Source of the DNA: Paucilactobacillus oligofermentans DSM 15707 = LMG 22743
GTDB taxonomy: Bacteria; Bacillota; Bacilli; Lactobacillales; Lactobacillaceae
NCBI RefSeq assembly: GCF_001434315.1
Contig: NZ_AZFE01000030.1
Location: 62,001 to 126,000, forward strand
Direction of reading: 5' to 3'
DNA length: 64,000 nt
How positions within the stretch are numbered: position 1 is the first letter of the stretch; the number at the start of each line of letters is the position of its first letter. The notes below the pieces were generated by a model, which had not been told where the DNA came from, made no database searches, and saw nothing but the letters and a program-made list of their open reading frames with translations. A program made the translations under genes and the position numbers. This document shows, in pieces, positions 62,146 through 64,000 of the stretch.

Positions 62146-62774
62146 TGGAAAACACTAAATATATTGAGGAGTTAACAGGTTACTTATCGAACTTAACGGC
62201 TGATGAACAAGCTGACGTAATCGACTTTTATAACGAGTACATTCTTGATGCTAACTTAACCACGGATGAAGATATTATGGCTCAACTTGGAAATCCTAAG
62301 CAATTATCTCGTAAAATTTTAGCCGACTATTCAATCAAAGCTACTAATGATGAAACTGCTGGTACTCCACACTACGAACCAAAACCTAAAAAGAATATTC
62401 GCATGATTTGGCTAGTTATTTTAGCCATCTTCGCAGCCCCAATTGCCTTACCACTCGCAATTGCAATTATCGGTGTAATCAGCGGATTATTAGTTGTAAT
62501 TTTTGCAGTTGTTGCTTCAGTTTTCATTATTATCATTTCTTTCTTCGCAGCTGGAATTGCAGCCGTTGTGGCCGGATTATCAATTTGGTCCCAATCAGTT
62601 GCCACCGCAGGATTATTCATTGGTAGTGGTTTAACAATCTTTGGTTTATCTCTAATCGCCTTACCAATTAGTTACCTAGTCGTCAAAGTTCTGATTCAAA
62701 TGACTGCTAACTTCTCAAAATTTCTTTATAATCGCTTCGTTACTTCAAAAAATACCACGAAGGAGGCTAAATAA
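62145..62774 (+). CDS. DUF1700 family membrane protein
   Basis: A 209-residue protein. The N-terminal cytoplasmic part (1-75: YLSNLTADEQADVIDFYNEYI, then QLGNPKQLSRKIL) matches DUF1700/HAAS-like domains that pair with PadR regulators. Four or so membrane segments fill residues 85-190. It probably works with the PadR protein as membrane partner or sensor. The start overlaps the PadR stop (TAATG). Confidence 0.88.
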   Translation: MENTKYIEELTGYLSNLTADEQADVIDFYNEYILDANLTTDEDIMAQLGNPKQLSRKILADYSIKATNDETAGTPHYEPKPKKNIRMIWLVILAIFAAPIALPLAIAIIGVISGLLVVIFAVVASVFIIIISFFAAGIAAVVAGLSIWSQSVATAGLFIGSGLTIFGLSLIALPISYLVVKVLIQMTANFSKFLYNRFVTSKNTTKEAK

Positions 62775-62776
62775 TC

Positions 62777-63031
62777 ATGAAAAAGTTTATTAAATTATTA
62801 GCCATCTCCAGCGTTGTTTTGGGATTGTCCGGACTTATGTTTGGGATTATGACATTGGGCCATGCTTTAGTCTTAACTATTGCTGGTACCATTTTACTAA
62901 TTTTAGAAGTTGGTGGTTTAACGATTACCTGCTTAATATTTGATAGTATCGTTACCTTATTATCATTATTCAACATCCTCATTTACAAACTATTCGTGCA
63001 TGAACATAAAACCCCACAGGAGGCCAAATAA
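62777..63031 (+). CDS. small membrane protein of the PadR-DUF4097 operon
   Basis: An 84-residue protein with two hydrophobic segments (about 5-30 and 32-70, the second possibly double). No named family is recognised. GGAGGC precedes the ATG, and it lies 2 nt after the DUF1700 gene. Position suggests a part of the same envelope system. Confidence 0.75.
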   Translation: MKKFIKLLAISSVVLGLSGLMFGIMTLGHALVLTIAGTILLILEVGGLTITCLIFDSIVTLLSLFNILIYKLFVHEHKTPQEAK

Positions 63032-63033
63032 TT

Positions 63034-63891
63034 ATGAAAAAGACTATTATAATTGGTGTAATAATCACAATTATCGGTTCAATTATCGCCTTCGTTGGTC
63101 TATCTAATGGAGCTTCAACTAGTTTAATTTGGAACAACGGACTAAAAATTAACAAAACTGTTCATACTACTAAAACTGTCTCTGACTTTAAAAATATTCA
63201 ACTAGATTCTAGTGGCTATGAAGTTGAAATTAAATCGGGTACTAATTACTCAGTTGAAGTCAAAGGATCTAAAGAAAACCGGCCAAAAATTTCAGTTAAG
63301 AATGATACCTTAACCGTAACTTCATCAGACAACAGCTCAAGTAGTTTTGGCTTTAATACATCTGATAATAAAATCATTATTACCGTTCCTAATGGTACCA
63401 ACCTTGAAAATATTACTGGTACATCAAGTTATAACGAGCTTGAAATTAATAACATTACGACTAATAATATCGATTTAGATAATGCTGGATCACTTGAAGC
63501 TAACAATTTAACCGTTAAAGCCGGTGGCCGCATCAATAGTACTAATACTGGTATAGATTTTGAAAACTCAAACCTTACTAACGTCACGATTAAAAATGAT
63601 AATGGTTCCTTATCGTTTGAAAATGGTTCCTTAACTGGTGGTAGTGTTGTAAATAAAAATGGTTCTTTAGAATTCGAAGATACTCATTTCTTACAAACTG
63701 TTACCCTAAATGATGATAATGGTACAATTGAAATTGATAATCCAACTACTGATGGCTATCAATTATCATCAACTAATGGCTCAATCAAATTATTTGATAA
63801 AAATGAGACGACCTCACTAAATCAAAACGAAACTGCCACTAACAAAATTATTGCTACTACTAACAATGGCACAATTGAAATTTCAAACTAA
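63034..63891 (+). CDS. DUF4097 family surface protein
   Basis: A 285-residue protein with an N-terminal anchor (residues 3-25) and a repetitive right-handed beta-helix-like body rich in Asn, Thr and Ser. Repeats such as DNGSLSFENGSL, NKNGSLEFEDTH and DDNGTIEIDN are the DUF4097 pattern. It faces outward. Such proteins end many PadR-DUF1700 operons, but their activity is unknown. AGGAGGCC precedes the ATG. Confidence 0.88.
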   Translation: MKKTIIIGVIITIIGSIIAFVGLSNGASTSLIWNNGLKINKTVHTTKTVSDFKNIQLDSSGYEVEIKSGTNYSVEVKGSKENRPKISVKNDTLTVTSSDNSSSSFGFNTSDNKIIITVPNGTNLENITGTSSYNELEINNITTNNIDLDNAGSLEANNLTVKAGGRINSTNTGIDFENSNLTNVTIKNDNGSLSFENGSLTGGSVVNKNGSLEFEDTHFLQTVTLNDDNGTIEIDNPTTDGYQLSSTNGSIKLFDKNETTSLNQNETATNKIIATTNNGTIEISN

Positions 63892-63895
63892 AACT

Positions 63896-63934
63896 AAACG
63901 AGATCAAAAACATAATTTGTTTTTGATCTCGTTT
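63896..63934 (+). terminator. terminator of the PadR operon
   Basis: AAACGAGATCAAAAAC at 63896-63911 pairs perfectly with GTTTTTGATCTCGTTT at 63919-63934, followed by T. Confidence 0.92.
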
Positions 63935-63942
63935 TAATTTGC

Positions 63943-64000
63943 TTAACTATTCGGTTCATTAAAAACTTCTCTTAAAATCGACTGACTATTGTGTGCCTGC
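63943..64000 (-). CDS. C-terminal fragment of an unidentified protein
   Basis: On the minus strand the last bases read in one open frame AHNSQSILREVFNEPNS and a TAA at 63943-63945, just beyond the PadR operon terminator. The other minus-strand frames have stops. The fragment is too short to identify; the rest lies outside the window. Confidence 0.55.
   Translation of the reverse strand, partial: QAHNSQSILREVFNEPNS

Noticed and set aside
1-64000. CRISPR arrays, rRNA genes, prophage modules
   Set aside because: No regularly spaced direct repeats, no rRNA sequence and no phage structural or integrase genes were seen.

Overview
The window is chromosomal DNA from a low-GC Gram-positive bacterium, most probably a member of the Lactobacillaceae. 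The evidence is an AT-rich sequence, strong AGGAGG-type ribosome binding sites, an LPXTG surface protein, a PrsA foldase, a dltXABCD operon, a T-box leader on argS, and several gene orders known from Lactiplantibacillus plantarum and relatives: lpdB/lpdD/lpdC, the folate cluster folB-folK-folE-folC-xtp-folP, yhaM-yhaN-yhaO-yheA, and alsS-aldC. I cannot name the species.

Layout. 1-2000: start of ecsA, a HIT protein and prsA. 2033-6491: a UbiX/UbiD-type gallate or hydroxybenzoate decarboxylase cluster (lpdC, lpdB, lpdD) with a LysR regulator and a DUF554 membrane protein; two matching dyads flank the regulator gene. 6503-7970: an intact IS3-family element that landed inside a terminator hairpin. 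8014-16111: an accessory cell-surface island containing a lipoprotein, a large LPXTG adhesin with SpaA-type domains, an unknown protein, galE, an XRE/TPR regulator and a small AP2-type protein. 16265-26290: yhaM-yhaN-yhaO, yheA, a class A penicillin-binding protein, argR, and argS with its T-box. 26317-27590: an esterase and a guanidinium-type SMR exporter behind a probable guanidine-IV riboswitch. 27649-37363: a two-component system, then dltXABCD joined without gaps to a serine hydrolase, a degenerate PTS EIIC-like protein and a DUF915 hydrolase. 37502-41413: a frameshifted DHFR-like gene, a short-chain NAD(P) protein, a flavodoxin, and a YeiH-type transporter with a divergent LysR regulator. 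41447-45781: sbcC and sbcD. 46239-49613: small membrane proteins, tRNA-Gly, a DUF2187 protein and a MATE exporter. 49649-54073: the folate operon. 54218-57542: a YbjQ-like protein, tRNA-Leu, an IS30 relic and an SOS-controlled Y-family polymerase operon. 57589-60724: acetolactate decarboxylase, acetolactate synthase and a divergent OhrR-like regulator. 60785-63891: a CPBP protease and a PadR-DUF1700-DUF4097 envelope operon. The window ends in the last codons of an unidentified gene.

The most interesting signal is in the accessory island. A conserved box of about 23 bp occurs three times: upstream of the lipoprotein gene, upstream of galE, and upstream of the AP2-type gene. Each time the end of the box (GACG, read on the minus strand) is followed by exactly 17 nt and then a TATAAT-like -10 element. 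The galE copy also lies in the 5' leader of the XRE/TPR regulator. I infer a small self-contained regulon in which this regulator switches surface genes by occupying an imperfect -35 region. No regulator with this box is known to me.

Start codons were chosen by ribosome-binding-site position and family alignment, so several genes are shorter than the longest open frame.
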